Below, one piece after another: positions 35,631 to 44,990 of a stretch of 57,500 bases of DNA. Location of the stretch: the NCBI GenBank assembly GCA_905221605.1, contig CAJNDS010000617.1, positions 1 to 57,500 of the forward strand, read 5' to 3'. The notes under the pieces were generated by a model. That model did no database searches, had not been told where the DNA came from, and worked only from the letters and a program-made list of their open reading frames with translations. Source of the stretch: Symbiodinium natans. Taxonomy: Eukaryota; Sar; Dinophyceae; Suessiales; Symbiodiniaceae. A program made the position numbers and the translations under genes. The stretch's first letter is position 1, and every line of letters begins with the position of its first letter.

Positions 35631-35696
35631 GGGCTGTAAAATAAAAACAATCAATAATATTATTGGAAATAAAAATATTATTGTTGTAAGTTTATT

Positions 35697-36251
35697 TTAA
35701 TCTTCAAACTCATCATATAAGTCAGTAATACAAATTATTATTTTACTATATTGCTCTTTCGTGGCGTTATTATGTTTTATAAATATTTTCATTATCTCAG
35801 TCAGATACCTTGTCATTTTCATGTTGTCATTTCTTCCTCTGAAATTTATTGACATATTAAGAAACCTTAATATTATTGACCTTGCCTTTAAAAAATCGTA
35901 TAGATTATTATATAGCTCTAAACAATTCTTATGAATGAAACTTGAATATACTCTTTCAAACTTTTCGTTCTCCTGTTGAATTATTTCAGACATTGTATCA
36001 TAATCTGGAAGGGGAAACTCATTAACATAGTAGTAAATGTAAGTTGAAAATTGCCAACCGTCTAATAACTTATCCTCTTCATCTAATGCTTTCTGTAACC
36101 TATTACATTTACAACAACAATAAACAGAATTAATAACATCATTAGTATTTTCATTTAGTAAAGTATTTTTACGAATGCATGTTTTTACTGATTTGCATTT
36201 TAAACAGTTATTTATCTTATTGGTAATCTCTGCCCTAATTTCCTGACTCAT
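35697..36251 (-). CDS. Hypothetical Cys-rich PLV protein (184 aa)
   Basis: The N-terminal region has CLKC, a single C, then CCCKC: Cys pairs that could bind one or two zinc ions. The remainder is helical (FIHKNCLELYNNLYDFLKAR). It is expressed from a promoter copy shared with PolB, 123 bp upstream of the PolB start on the same strand. No known family. Confidence 0.65.
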   Translation of the reverse strand: MSQEIRAEITNKINNCLKCKSVKTCIRKNTLLNENTNDVINSVYCCCKCNRLQKALDEEDKLLDGWQFSTYIYYYVNEFPLPDYDTMSEIIQQENEKFERVYSSFIHKNCLELYNNLYDFLKARSIILRFLNMSINFRGRNDNMKMTRYLTEIMKIFIKHNNATKEQYSKIIICITDLYDEFED

Positions 36252-36264
36252 TCCTCGCTTACTA

Positions 36265-36315
36265 TATAAGGTGGCTACTCTTTAAGTGCTTTTTCTGGGG
36301 CGCGGGGGCTGGGAG
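36265..36315 (-). promoter_or_regulatory. 50-bp upstream element, copy 2, with CTTAAAG-type box
   Basis: Duplicate of the PolB upstream element. AAAAAGCACTTAAAG (complement of 36,280-36,294) lies 28 nt before the ATG at 36,251. Confidence 0.65.
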
Positions 36316-36615
36316 GTTGGGCGGGTGGGCTGGGCAACATGAGCATCACATCATGAGCATCATACGAAACAACTCCCACCCGCAAGTTTCGCAACTCGGA
36401 GGTGCAACTTTTGCGGGTTCCACCCGCGGATTTCGCACCTCAGAGGTGCAACTTTTGCGGGTTCCACCCGCGGATTCCGCACCTCAGAGGTGCAACTTTT
36501 GCAGGTTGGGTGGTTGGGTTGGTTTGGGCTTTGATTCCATCATTTTGTGGGTTTTGAGCCCGTTCTTTTGTGGGCTTTGACTGTGTTTCAATAGTATTGG
36601 TGGTTAGTGAGCCCC
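36316..36615. other. GC-rich intergenic island with hairpin array
   Basis: 300 bp without a gene, much richer in GC than the surrounding virus. It includes CATCATGAGCATCA, a sequence also found in the host satellite at 42.4-43.4 kb, the 44-bp hairpin array (36,391-36,493), and GTGGG/GTTTTGAGCCC-type sequence. Confidence 0.5.
36391..36493. repeat. 44-bp tandem repeat of paired hairpins
   Basis: Alternating 15-nt hairpins with 3-base loops every 22 nt: an imperfect one at 36,391; GCGGGT-TCC-ACCCGC at 36,413 and 36,457; GCACCT-CAG-AGGTGC at 36,435 and 36,479. The spacer between them is AACTTTT or GGATTTC. Confidence 0.85.
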
Positions 36616-36629
36616 AAAATGCTTTAAAG
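36616..36629 (+). promoter_or_regulatory. CTTAAAG-type promoter box, zinc-finger repeat gene
   Basis: AAAATGCTTTAAAG, 29 nt before the ATG at 36,659. Confidence 0.5.
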
Positions 36630-36658
36630 GTTTAGCCCCATTATATATTAAGGTAAAT

Positions 36659-37111
36659 ATGAGTCAAGAATTAAGACAGTGCTCAAAATGTAAGAAAACC
36701 AAAACAATGGATGATTACAGACCTGACAGAAAACTATGTAATCAGTGCTTGGAAGGTAAAGCAAGATATAGAGAGAACCATAGAGAAGAACTTAGGGAGA
36801 AATCAAAACAAGATTATCAAAACAATCGTGAAGAAAAACTTGAAAAGAGACGAAACTATGTTAGAGAAAACCCTGAAAAGGTGTTACAACAGAAAAAAGA
36901 ATACCGAGAGAGATGTAGGGAACGAATAAGAGAACAAGACAAAGCATATTATCAAAAACACAGAGAAGAAATATTAGAAAACAATAAGCAGTACCAAAAA
37001 CAAACTATACAATGTCCTGTCTGTAATTGCCAAGTTCGCAAATACAAGTTTTCAATACACGAGCAAACAAAGAAACACATTAACAACCTGAACAAAACAG
37101 AAACTAAATAA
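36659..37111 (+). CDS. Zinc-finger protein with Tyr/Lys repeat, related to the GIY-YIG gene tail
   Basis: 150 aa. An N-terminal CSKC ... CNQC pair is followed by charged repeats (EKVLQQKKEYRER, DKAYYQKHREEI) and a C-terminal finger, CPVCNCQVRKYKFSIH ... H. Repeat and finger match the second half of the GIY-YIG protein at 25,649-26,440, but a Cys pair replaces the nuclease. The last 11 bp overlap the right TIR. It may regulate or compete with the nuclease at its DNA sites, which is speculative. Confidence 0.7.
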   Translation: MSQELRQCSKCKKTKTMDDYRPDRKLCNQCLEGKARYRENHREELREKSKQDYQNNREEKLEKRRNYVRENPEKVLQQKKEYRERCRERIREQDKAYYQKHREEILENNKQYQKQTIQCPVCNCQVRKYKFSIHEQTKKHINNLNKTETK

Positions 37112-37724
37112 GCAACCATAATATTATTCACTATATAATATTATTGTTGAAAAACCATCAAAGGCACCCACAAAATGAAAAGTGAACATGAAACTACTTA
37201 ACAAAATGAGAACGAACAAGGTGGAACACTACGCCCCAGAAAAAATAACGAATGAGGTGCGACAATTAACATAATTTATTATTCTGATTTTTGGAAATCT
37301 GAAAAAACATATGAGTTAAGCAAGTCCCCAGTCCCCGAATTGTTGAAAAAACAAATAAGGCACGAATAAAATAAAATGAATGAAGTAGAACGGTTGAAAA
37401 TTGAAAATATTGATATTTTTGAAAATGAGTAAGGTAAGCAATGCAAAAATTGCAAATTTCTGAGGTCTTGAAAATTTTGAAAATAACGAATAAGGCGCAA
37501 AGATGTAAAATACGAATGAGGTAAAGGTCGTTTGAAAAATGAGCCTTAAGAACTTAAAGATTTTGAAAATGAATAAGGTAAGCAACGAAGCCCTAGAAAA
37601 AATAACGAATAAGGTGAAGACAAAAAATGAGGAAAATGTGTAACAATAAGAAAAAACACAACAGGCAACCATTATGCCCAAAGCCTGAGCCCACTCCTCA
37701 GAGTCCTTGTTTTTACTATTTTTT
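37101..37724. repeat. Right terminal inverted repeat of the PLV (624 bp)
   Basis: Reverse complement of the left TIR with only scattered single differences. The outer tip is ...TTTTTT next to CCCCAACCCC. The open frame across it into the C-run is not a gene. Confidence 0.92.
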
Positions 37725-38131
37725 CCCCAACCCCCCCCCCCCCCCCCCCCCCCCCCAACCCCCCCCCCCCAACCCCCCCCCCCCCCCACCCCCCCCCCCC
37801 CCCCAACCCCCCCCCCCAACCCCCAACCCCCCAACCCCCCCAACCCCCCCAACCCCCCCACCCCCAACCCCCAACCCCCCAACCCCCAACCCCCCCCCCC
37901 CACCCCCCCCAACCCCCCCAACCCCCCCCCCCCCCCCCCCCCCCAACCCCCCCCCCCCCCCCCCCCCAACCCCCCCCCCCACCCCCCCCCCCAACCCCCC
38001 CCCCCAACCCCCCCCCCAACCCCCCCCCCCCCAACCCCCCCCCCCAACCCCCCCCCCCCCAACCCCCCCCCCCAACCCCCCCCCCCCCCCCCCCCCCCCC
38101 CAACCCCCCCCCCCCCAACCCCCCCCCCCCG
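37725..38131. repeat. C-run array (C3-C26 separated by AA or A)
   Basis: About 400 bp of cytosine runs broken by AA or A, ending in CGCTGT as does the host G/C core left of the virus. It is not regular enough for a telomere. The Pro- and Gly-rich ORFs are artefacts. The complementary strand could form G-quadruplexes, and the exact length is doubtful in any assembly. Confidence 0.85.
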
Positions 38132-38154
38132 CTGTATTCCAAGAGGAAAATGGG

Positions 38155-38217
38155 TTATTTTTTTTTTGATGCTTATTTATTTTTTTTTTGATGCTTATTT
38201 ATTTTTTTTTTGATCCT
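38155..38217. repeat. Triple T-rich repeat next to the C array
   Basis: Three copies of about 22 bp, T(9-10)GAT(G/C)CTT-ATTTA, directly after the C array. Confidence 0.7.
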
Positions 38218-39900
38218 TCACCCGGACAAAAACCTGCGTTTTGGATCAGTTTCGGGTCCCAGAGCCCAGAGCCCCCCGAACGATTAAACCCGTACATCGC
38301 CACAGGCTTATGGGTTCCCGAGCTCCATAAGACTTAAGAGATTCCTGAACCCGCGTGCCATGGTCTGGCCAAGAACCCAATTCCCAGTCAAATGGGGGAC
38401 CTCATACATGTGAACCACCTGGTGCAACCCTAGATGTTGCCAATTTAGCACGACGACACGCCGCATCTCGCGGGCCATCACAGCCCTTAAAGAAAAAATG
38501 AGCGCCACCATCTCCAGCATTTCCAGCATCGTATACTCCTAGAAAATCAGCATCGCAAGTCAACTGACAAACAGTTGCTTTGCTGCCGGGACCACCTTAA
38601 ATGCCATGTCCTGTACTGCATGTCTGCTGTTTGCTTTGCCTTCATGCGATTTTTGCTGCAGCAGCGGGAGGAACAAATGTTTTTGAGTGTGGCAGCCCTG
38701 GCACTTCCAACAGGTTGTGATGTTAAATGCAGCACAGTTATAACTAGGCATCAAGCCTGCTGTCAAACGCATACAGGCTGATAGATGTGCTCGTGCCTCA
38801 AATGGCTGCTCACAAAAGCTTTTCTGAGCTTGCATTTGCATAGCAGCTGAATTCAGAGCCTCTAAGGCAAACTCGATCGGAGGCGCCACCCATGGCCAGG
38901 AAGTTGGCGTGACATTGGCAGCGCGTGGGTTGCGTAAAGCAGCAGATATTGTACCGCTTGTGTCTTAACAGGTGGTACAGCGCAATGATGCTTGCAGCTA
39001 CATCACTGCGGCAGCCTCAGCCCATCACTTCTTAGAAAGAGCAGAATCTCGCAAAATCTCGCAAACACTGATTATGCCGAAGCTAGTCAGGAACTAAAAC
39101 CTGATGCACTGCACGTGCGGGCAGCTTATTTCCACGGACTAATTGCCGTTAGGATGAGTTTGCTAACAGCTAGCAAGTTTACGCAGTTACTCCTTCTTGA
39201 GTGCTTGAAGAGTGCTGACGAGCAGCAAGTAAATCTGCCACCTCACTCTTTGTGAGTCCGAAATTACGAAAAGTTCTTCCTAAAGTTTGAGGCCCATGAC
39301 GCTCAGCCAATGTGTTGGGGCTTCGCGAGCTGCACGACATGCTTGACTTGAGCATCTGGGCGGCCCATCATGTCCCAGACGTTCCGATGTCCTAAGAGTT
39401 ATCAACAAAGGAGGTGTATCTGCAGAACTACTTCAACTACATTTTCAGACCCTATATGTTCATCACTCTAGTAGCGAGGCATGACTCTCGCCACGGAGCG
39501 CTGGAAGCAGAGGCACTGTTGAGTGCAAACTCTCGACCCTTCATCGCAATGTCCACGTTGCCTGATGCGAAGCCCAATATCGCACAGCCGCCTTGCATTT
39601 CAATATCGGAAAATGTCATGGGCAGGGAAAGTGGAAACATGGACCATCCGAGGTCCTGACGGTGTGTGCTAGCGGTACCCAGCATCATTCGTGTTCAACA
39701 GTACAATTCAATGTCGTTATTTCAAGCGCCACCCTGATGCAGCACGCCTTTTGTGTCTTGAACTTTCCCATGTTCAGATCACTGGTGGCCACAAGAGCCA
39801 ACGACCAGAGCCAAAGGATGCCAAGATATACCAAGGCTAGGAGGGAAAGTCCTCTGCCCAGTAATTTCCCTGTTGCTTTCAGGCTGCCATATGCTGCCAT
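38218..39900. other. Host DNA without a recognisable gene
   Basis: Only short ORFs, none with a domain or codon pattern that convinces me. Composition returns to about 50% GC. Confidence 0.4.
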
Positions 39901-39902
39901 TT

Positions 39903-40290
39903 TCAAGCTCCCCTCCTTTTGTGTGATAAGAAGAGCTACAAACCCACGCAAAACCCTAGCTTGTGAGGAAGCAGTGTCCCACCCAAGTAGGTTTAAACCA
40001 CCCTCCTTTTGTGTGATAAGAAGAGCTATAGCTCTTGTGAGGAAGCAGGATTTGCTTACTGTCCCACCCAAGTAGGGTTAAAAACCGCCCTCTTTTTGTG
40101 CGATAAGAAGAGCTAAAATCTCTTGTGAGGAAGCAGGATTTGCTTAGTGTCCCACCCAAGCAAGGTTAAAACCACCCTCTTTTTGTGCGATAAGACCGTG
40201 TCAAACCCATGCAAAACCCACGCGAAACCCTAGCTCTTGTGAGGAAGCAGGATTTGCTTAGTGTCCCGCCCAAGTAGGGTTGACTTGTGA
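39903..40290. repeat. Tandem repeat of about 80-110 bp, four copies
   Basis: Units share GTGTCCCACCCAAGTAGG, CTTTTTGTGYGATAAGA and CTTGTGAGGAAGCAG. Unit starts near 39,977, 40,058, 40,149 and 40,261. Confidence 0.8.
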
Positions 40291-40584
40291 ACTTTCCGGG
40301 GACCATGCCACTAAGAAAATTCCTCGAGGAAAGAAGTTGTTGTGGGAGAAGTAGATTGAGATGTTTTTCCCTTTGTGGGAGGGCCACAAGAGCCCTATCC
40401 CTTTGTGGGAGAGGTTTTGGGATGCACAAACCCCATATACAGATTCATTTTACTTATAGGGTGAGGTTTAAGTAAAGTAAATTCACCGCAAGCGGCCAAA
40501 TAGCTAGCGCTGTAGGGACCGCAAGCGGCCAAATGGGGTTTGTGCATCCCAAACCCTGGGATTTGCATTGGGTTTTACATGAAC

Positions 40585-40735
40585 GGAGATCATATGGTGG
40601 GACACTAAGCAAATTTAGGCCCCATATAGTGGGACACCAAGCAAATTGAGACCTTATATAGTGGGACACTAAGCAAATTTGAAGAGCCCTATGGCGTCAG
40701 AGACCTTATATAGTGGGACGCTAAGCAAATTTAGA
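40585..40735. repeat. Short tandem repeat with GTGGGACACTAAGCAAATT
   Basis: Four diverged copies in about 150 bp, some preceded by TATATA. Confidence 0.75.
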
Positions 40736-40919
40736 CCTTCTAAACTTGAAACCAGGATTTGGTCGAAGACAGGTCCTGTCATTTTCAATGAAATCGTCCC
40801 TACAGTTTACTAGCGTGCTTAAACCGCCCACAGAGGGATAACACCGCAATTTACTTTTCTATGGCCCTCCCACAGAGGGATGAAGTTCAAAGAGCTCAAT
40901 TTAGCTGGCTCATGGTTTT

Positions 40920-41330
40920 GGACAGTAAGACGAAATTAAGAACCATTTTTGGAAACTAAGACGAAAGTAAGACGAAATTAAGACACGGTTTTCAATACTA
41001 AGACGAAAGTAAGACAAACTTGGCGAGCTATTTGGTCAAGTTCAAAAATCTCAATGTACTCAGCTCTTTGAACTTGGCGCGAGCTATTTGGTCACGGCGC
41101 GAGCTATTTGGTCAAGTACATTGAGCTCTTTGAACTTGACCAAATAGCTCGCGCCATGACTAAATCGCTCGCGCCAAGTTCAAAGAGCTGCAATTTAGCT
41201 GGCTGTAGCTGAGAGCTCTTGGAACTTGACCAAATAGCTCGCGCCATACCCAGGTAAGTAAATTGAGCTCTTTGAACTTGACCAAATAGCTCGCGCCACG
41301 ACCAAATAGCTCGCGCCAAGAGTTGGTCCT
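40920..41330. repeat. Inverted and direct repeats of a GCGCGAGCTATTTGGTCA unit
   Basis: Plus-oriented copies up to 41,116 and reversed copies from 41,135. The central arms 41,096-41,116 and 41,135-41,155 are 21 bp, perfectly complementary, with an 18-base loop. A short AAGACGAAA repeat precedes it (40,925-41,010). Confidence 0.8.
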
Positions 41331-41339
41331 TCAGTTCAC

Positions 41340-42072
41340 AGGGAAAAACGGAGGCTAACAAAATGGGGCTGCTTATCTGTTCAGTTGCCGGCAAGAAGAA
41401 AGAACGAAGAACGGAGACTAACAAAATGGGGCTGCTGATCTAGTCTTTCAGTTCACAGCAACAGAACGGGGACTAAAAAATGGCGCTGCTTATCTCTTCA
41501 GTTGCCGGCAAGAAGAAAGAACGAAGAACGGAGACTAACAAAATGGGGCTGCTGGTCAAGTCTTTCAGTTCACAGCAACAAAACGGACACCAACAAAATG
41601 GGGCTGCTGATGAGTTCAGTTGCCAGCAAGAAGAAAGAACGAAGAAAGGAAACTGTTCACAGCAAGAAACGAAGACTAACAAAGTGGGGCTGCTTATCTG
41701 TTCAGTTGCCGGCAAGAAGAAAGAACGAAGAACGGAGACTAGCAAAATGGGGCTGCTGATCTAGTCTTTCAGTTCACAGCAACAAAACGGACACTAGCAA
41801 AATGGGGCTGCTTATCTGTTCAGTTGCCGGCAAGAAGAAAGAACGAAGAACGGAGACATGACATTCTTTTGGGGTGCTACACACGACGGCACTTCTGCAG
41901 GGTGGAGCACAGGGTTTTCTCCAAACGTGGTTTTCCCTGTGCCCCCATGTTCTTAATTGGTGCTTTTGGGAGCACATGTCTCTTACACCGACAGCCGGCA
42001 CTTCGTAACCTTGTGTGCATGCGCATAGCGAAAAGAACGGAGACTAACAAAATGGGGCTGCTGATCTAGTCC
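41340..42072. repeat. Tandem repeat of ACGGAGACTAACAAAATGGGG-type units
   Basis: At least eight units with AACAAAATGGGGCTGCTGATC, TTCAGTTCACAGCAACA and GCCGGCAAGAAGAAAGAACG, interrupted by about 170 bp of single-copy sequence near 41,860-42,030. Confidence 0.8.
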
Positions 42073-42369
42073 TTCTCGGGTTTAGCGTTACCCTAAGCAA
42101 ATTTGGCCCTGTTTTGGTGCAAAAGACCTTGTCAAAACCCGCCCAAAAACCTGTGCGGGCAACGTAATCGTGGCTCCATAACCCGACGCGAGCTACTTGG
42201 TCAGAGCTGCAACAAATGTTTAGGGTTTCGGGTTTAACGGGTTAGCGCGTAGGGTTTTTTCTTACAGTTTGCAAATTGTAAGAAAATTGCAGCGTCCCGA
42301 AAAGTGAAAAGTGCTCGATGTCTTGGGTCATTGGGAAGTTTAGGGTTTTTGGGCTGTCGGGATTTGTGG

Positions 42370-43392
42370 AGGAGAGCATCATGAGCATCAGCTGGGTTAT
42401 TTTCCGGCCACAGGGCCCCCTAGGCTCCAGACGCTTGCCAAACCACACCGCCCCAGAGCATCATGAGCATCAGCTGGGTTATTTTCCGGCCACAGGGCCC
42501 CCTAGGCTCCAGACGCTTGCCAAACCACACCGCCCCTGTGATTGAGCAGATTTGACGAGTCAGCTGGGTTATTTTCCGGCCACAGGGCTCCCTAGGGTTC
42601 AGACGCTTGCCAAACCACACCGCCCCTGTGATTGAGCAGATTTGACGACGGCGGGAGGAGAGCATCATGAGCGTCAGCTGGGTTATTTTCCGGCCACAGG
42701 GCCCCCTAGGCTCCAGACGCTTGCCAAACCACACCGCCCCAGTGATTGAGCAGATTTGACGAGGCGGGAGGAGAGCATCATGAGCATCAGCTAGGCTATG
42801 TTCCGGCCACAGGGCCACCGAGGCTCCAGACGCTTGCCAAACCACACCGCCCCTGTGATTGAGCAGATTTGACGACGGCGGGAGGAGAGCATCATGAGCA
42901 TCAGCTGGGTTATTTTCCGGCCACAGGGCCCCCTAGGCTCCAGACGCTTGCCAAACCACACCGCCCCAGTGATTGAGCAGATTTGACGAGGCGGGAGGAG
43001 AGCATCATGAGCATCAGCTAGGCTATGTTCCGGCATGTTCCGGCCACAGGGCCACCGAGGCTCCAGACGCTTGCCAAACCACACCGCCCCTGTGATGGAG
43101 CAGATTTGACGACGGCGGGAGGAGAGCATCATGAGCGTCAGCTGGGTTATTTTCCGGCCACAGGGCCCCCTAGGCTCCAGACGCTTGCCAAACCACACCG
43201 CCCCAGTGATTGAGCAGATTTGACGAGGCGGAGGAGAGCATCATGAGCATCAGCTAGGCTATGTTCCGGCCACAGGGCCACCGAGGCTCCAGACGCTTGC
43301 CAAACCCCACCGCCCCAGTGATTGAGCAGATTTGACGAGGCGGGAGGAGAGCATCATGAGCATCAGCTGGGTTATTTTCCGGCCACAGCCCT
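42370..43392. repeat. Satellite, about 113-bp unit, about nine copies
   Basis: Units contain GCATCATGAGCATCAGC, TTTTCCGGCCACAGGGCC, CAGACGCTTGCCAAACC and TGATTGAGCAGATTTGACGA. Starts near 42,662, 42,775, 42,889, 43,002, 43,238 and 43,351 are 113-114 bp apart or multiples; two shorter variants precede. Confidence 0.9.
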
Positions 43393-43700
43393 CTTCGAGT
43401 TGGTTGTGAGCCGAGGAAAATCTTTTTCTGCACCGTGGGAATCGAATCACCTGTCCTAAACCCTTTTTTTTCGAGTTGGTTGCGAGCCGAGGAAAGCCGT
43501 ACCCTAAAGCCGTAGCCGCTTTGCTCCGAGCCGAGGAAAATCTTTCACGGCTACCTTGATGCCTCATTTTTCTGCCGAATTACCTGCCCAAAACGCCCTC
43601 CTCGAGTTGGTTGTGAGCCGAGGAAATCTGTTTCTGCACCGTTGGAATCGAATCACCTGTCCAATACCCTTTTTCGAGTTGGTTGTGAGCCGTAGGGTTT
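43393..43700. repeat. Repeat with GAGTTGGTTGTGAGCCGAGG
   Basis: Five or six diverged copies alternating with TTCTGCACCGTGGGAATCGA. Confidence 0.7.
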
Positions 43701-43794
43701 CTAGGGTGGTTGGGAGTACGATTTGTTACGGATAAGAGTGGGATTTTAAATACCTGCCCATTCCATTTGCTTATGACACCGCCCCAACCACACC

Positions 43795-44390
43795 CCTGCA
43801 AGACGCACCTCTAAGCCAAACAGGCCGCCCTCCAAGCCATTACTATTGTCCAGACACGGACGGGATCCTTGGCTTAAAAGGTCTCTGGGTTTGTCGTATG
43901 TCCCCTCCCGTGCCACCAAGACCGGGAGTACGATTTGTTACGGATAGGAGTGAGATTTTAAACACCTGCCCATTCCCCCTGCAAGACGCACCTCTAAGCC
44001 AAACAGGCCGCTCTCCAAGCCAACCGCTTCCCTCCAAGACTAAGCCAAACATCCCCATCCAAGACTCTCCAGACGCACCTCTAAGCCAAACACGCCGCTC
44101 TCCAAGCCAAACACTTCCCTCCAAGACGCACCTCTAAGCCAAACATCCCCATCCAAGACTCTCCCAGACGCACCTCTAAGCCAAACACGCCGCTCTCCAA
44201 GCCAAACACTTCCCTCCAAGACGCACCTCTAAGCCAAACATCCCCATCCAAGACTCTCCCAGACGCACCTCTAAGCCAAACACGCCGCTCTCCAAGCCAA
44301 CCACTTCCCTCCAAGACGCACCTCTAAGCCAAACCCAAGCCAAACAGCCCCCGTCCATGACTCTCCCAGACGCACCTCTGGTTTCCAAAA
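43795..44390. repeat. Satellite with GACGCACCTCTAAGCCAAAC
   Basis: About ten copies in alternating spacing of about 43 and 53 bp, giving a roughly 96-bp higher-order unit (44,125, 44,221 and 44,313). Confidence 0.85.
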
Positions 44391-44769
44391 GCCTTTTGTG
44401 TCTCGGAAGGACGGGAGACCACTAGCAAGTGCCCCAGGACGATGAGGGGGGATTCAACGGGCTTCCGCAAGGGTTCCTTGCAATTTGCAGTCTGGGGCAG
44501 GAAGCTGTCCTTAATGTTGTTTGGGCGGGTCGGGTTCGTGCGACATGCAGGGTTTTTGCTTCGAAACTACAGCCAACAGGTTCCTTTGCCGCTCCTTGCC
44601 ATTGATTTTGCGTGCGTTTTGCACATTAATGGGCTCTCAGGCCTGTTTTTGCTTTTCCCCAGAGTAGGGCTGTGGTGTCTTGGGTGGGTTTTGCGTGCGT
44701 TTGACCAAATAGCTCGCGCCAAAAACCACTCTCTTTTGAACCTTGTGAATCAGCAGGATTTGCTTTAAA

Positions 44770-44990
44770 GTTTTCCCAGGTCTGCTTGCTCTGCGAGAAG
44801 GTTCTATGGCCCGAATATGGGTTTCAAGTTTATGTTTTTCCCCGGTCTGCTTACTCTGCGAAAAGGTTCTATGGCCCGAATGGGGGTTTCAAGTTTATGT
44901 TTTTCCCAGGTCTGCTTGCTCTGCGAAAAGGTTCTATGGCCCGAATCTGGGTTTCAAATTTGAATATGGGTTTCAAGTTACAGCCCCACA
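44770..44990. repeat. Three copies of a roughly 68-bp repeat
   Basis: Units carry GGTCTGCTTGCTCTGCGA and GGTTCTATGGCCCGAAT. ORFs crossing them are repeat artefacts. Confidence 0.75.

Larger units (their letters stand above)
16885..37724. mobile_element. Integrated Polinton-like virus (PLV) with terminal inverted repeats
   Basis: A 20,840-bp AT-rich island in GC-richer dinoflagellate DNA, bounded by near-identical inverted repeats (16,885-17,507 and 37,101-37,724). It encodes major and minor capsid proteins, a packaging ATPase, a protein-primed DNA polymerase, an rve integrase, a fibre, a lipase-like protein and several small proteins. Capsid and ATPase are of PLV type; rve integrase plus pPolB plus TIRs are Polinton/Maverick hallmarks. 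No adenovirus-type protease was found. Genes run in blocks: minus 17.5-23.2, plus 23.2-29.4, minus 29.4-30.2, plus 30.2-31.7, minus 31.8-36.3, plus 36.7-37.1 kb. Four in-frame stops and one frame break indicate early decay. A target duplication cannot be scored because both flanks are C-runs. Confidence 0.92.

Noticed and set aside
36391-36493. CRISPR array
   Set aside because: The 44-bp period has no variable spacers; the units are repeated hairpins with identical linkers, and no cas gene is present.
16885-37724. Virophage (Sputnik/Mavirus type) identity
   Set aside because: Capsid and penton motifs fit PLVs, no virophage-type protease was seen, and the polymerase is a long PLV/Polinton pPolB.
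37725-38131. Telomere repeat (CCCCAA-like)
   Set aside because: C-run lengths are irregular and dinoflagellate telomeres are of the TTTAGGG type. The array continues a local host repeat instead.
37316-38213. Long Gly-rich and Pro-rich ORFs
   Set aside because: They are translations of the C-run array, sometimes joined to the TIR. No codon variety and no domain.
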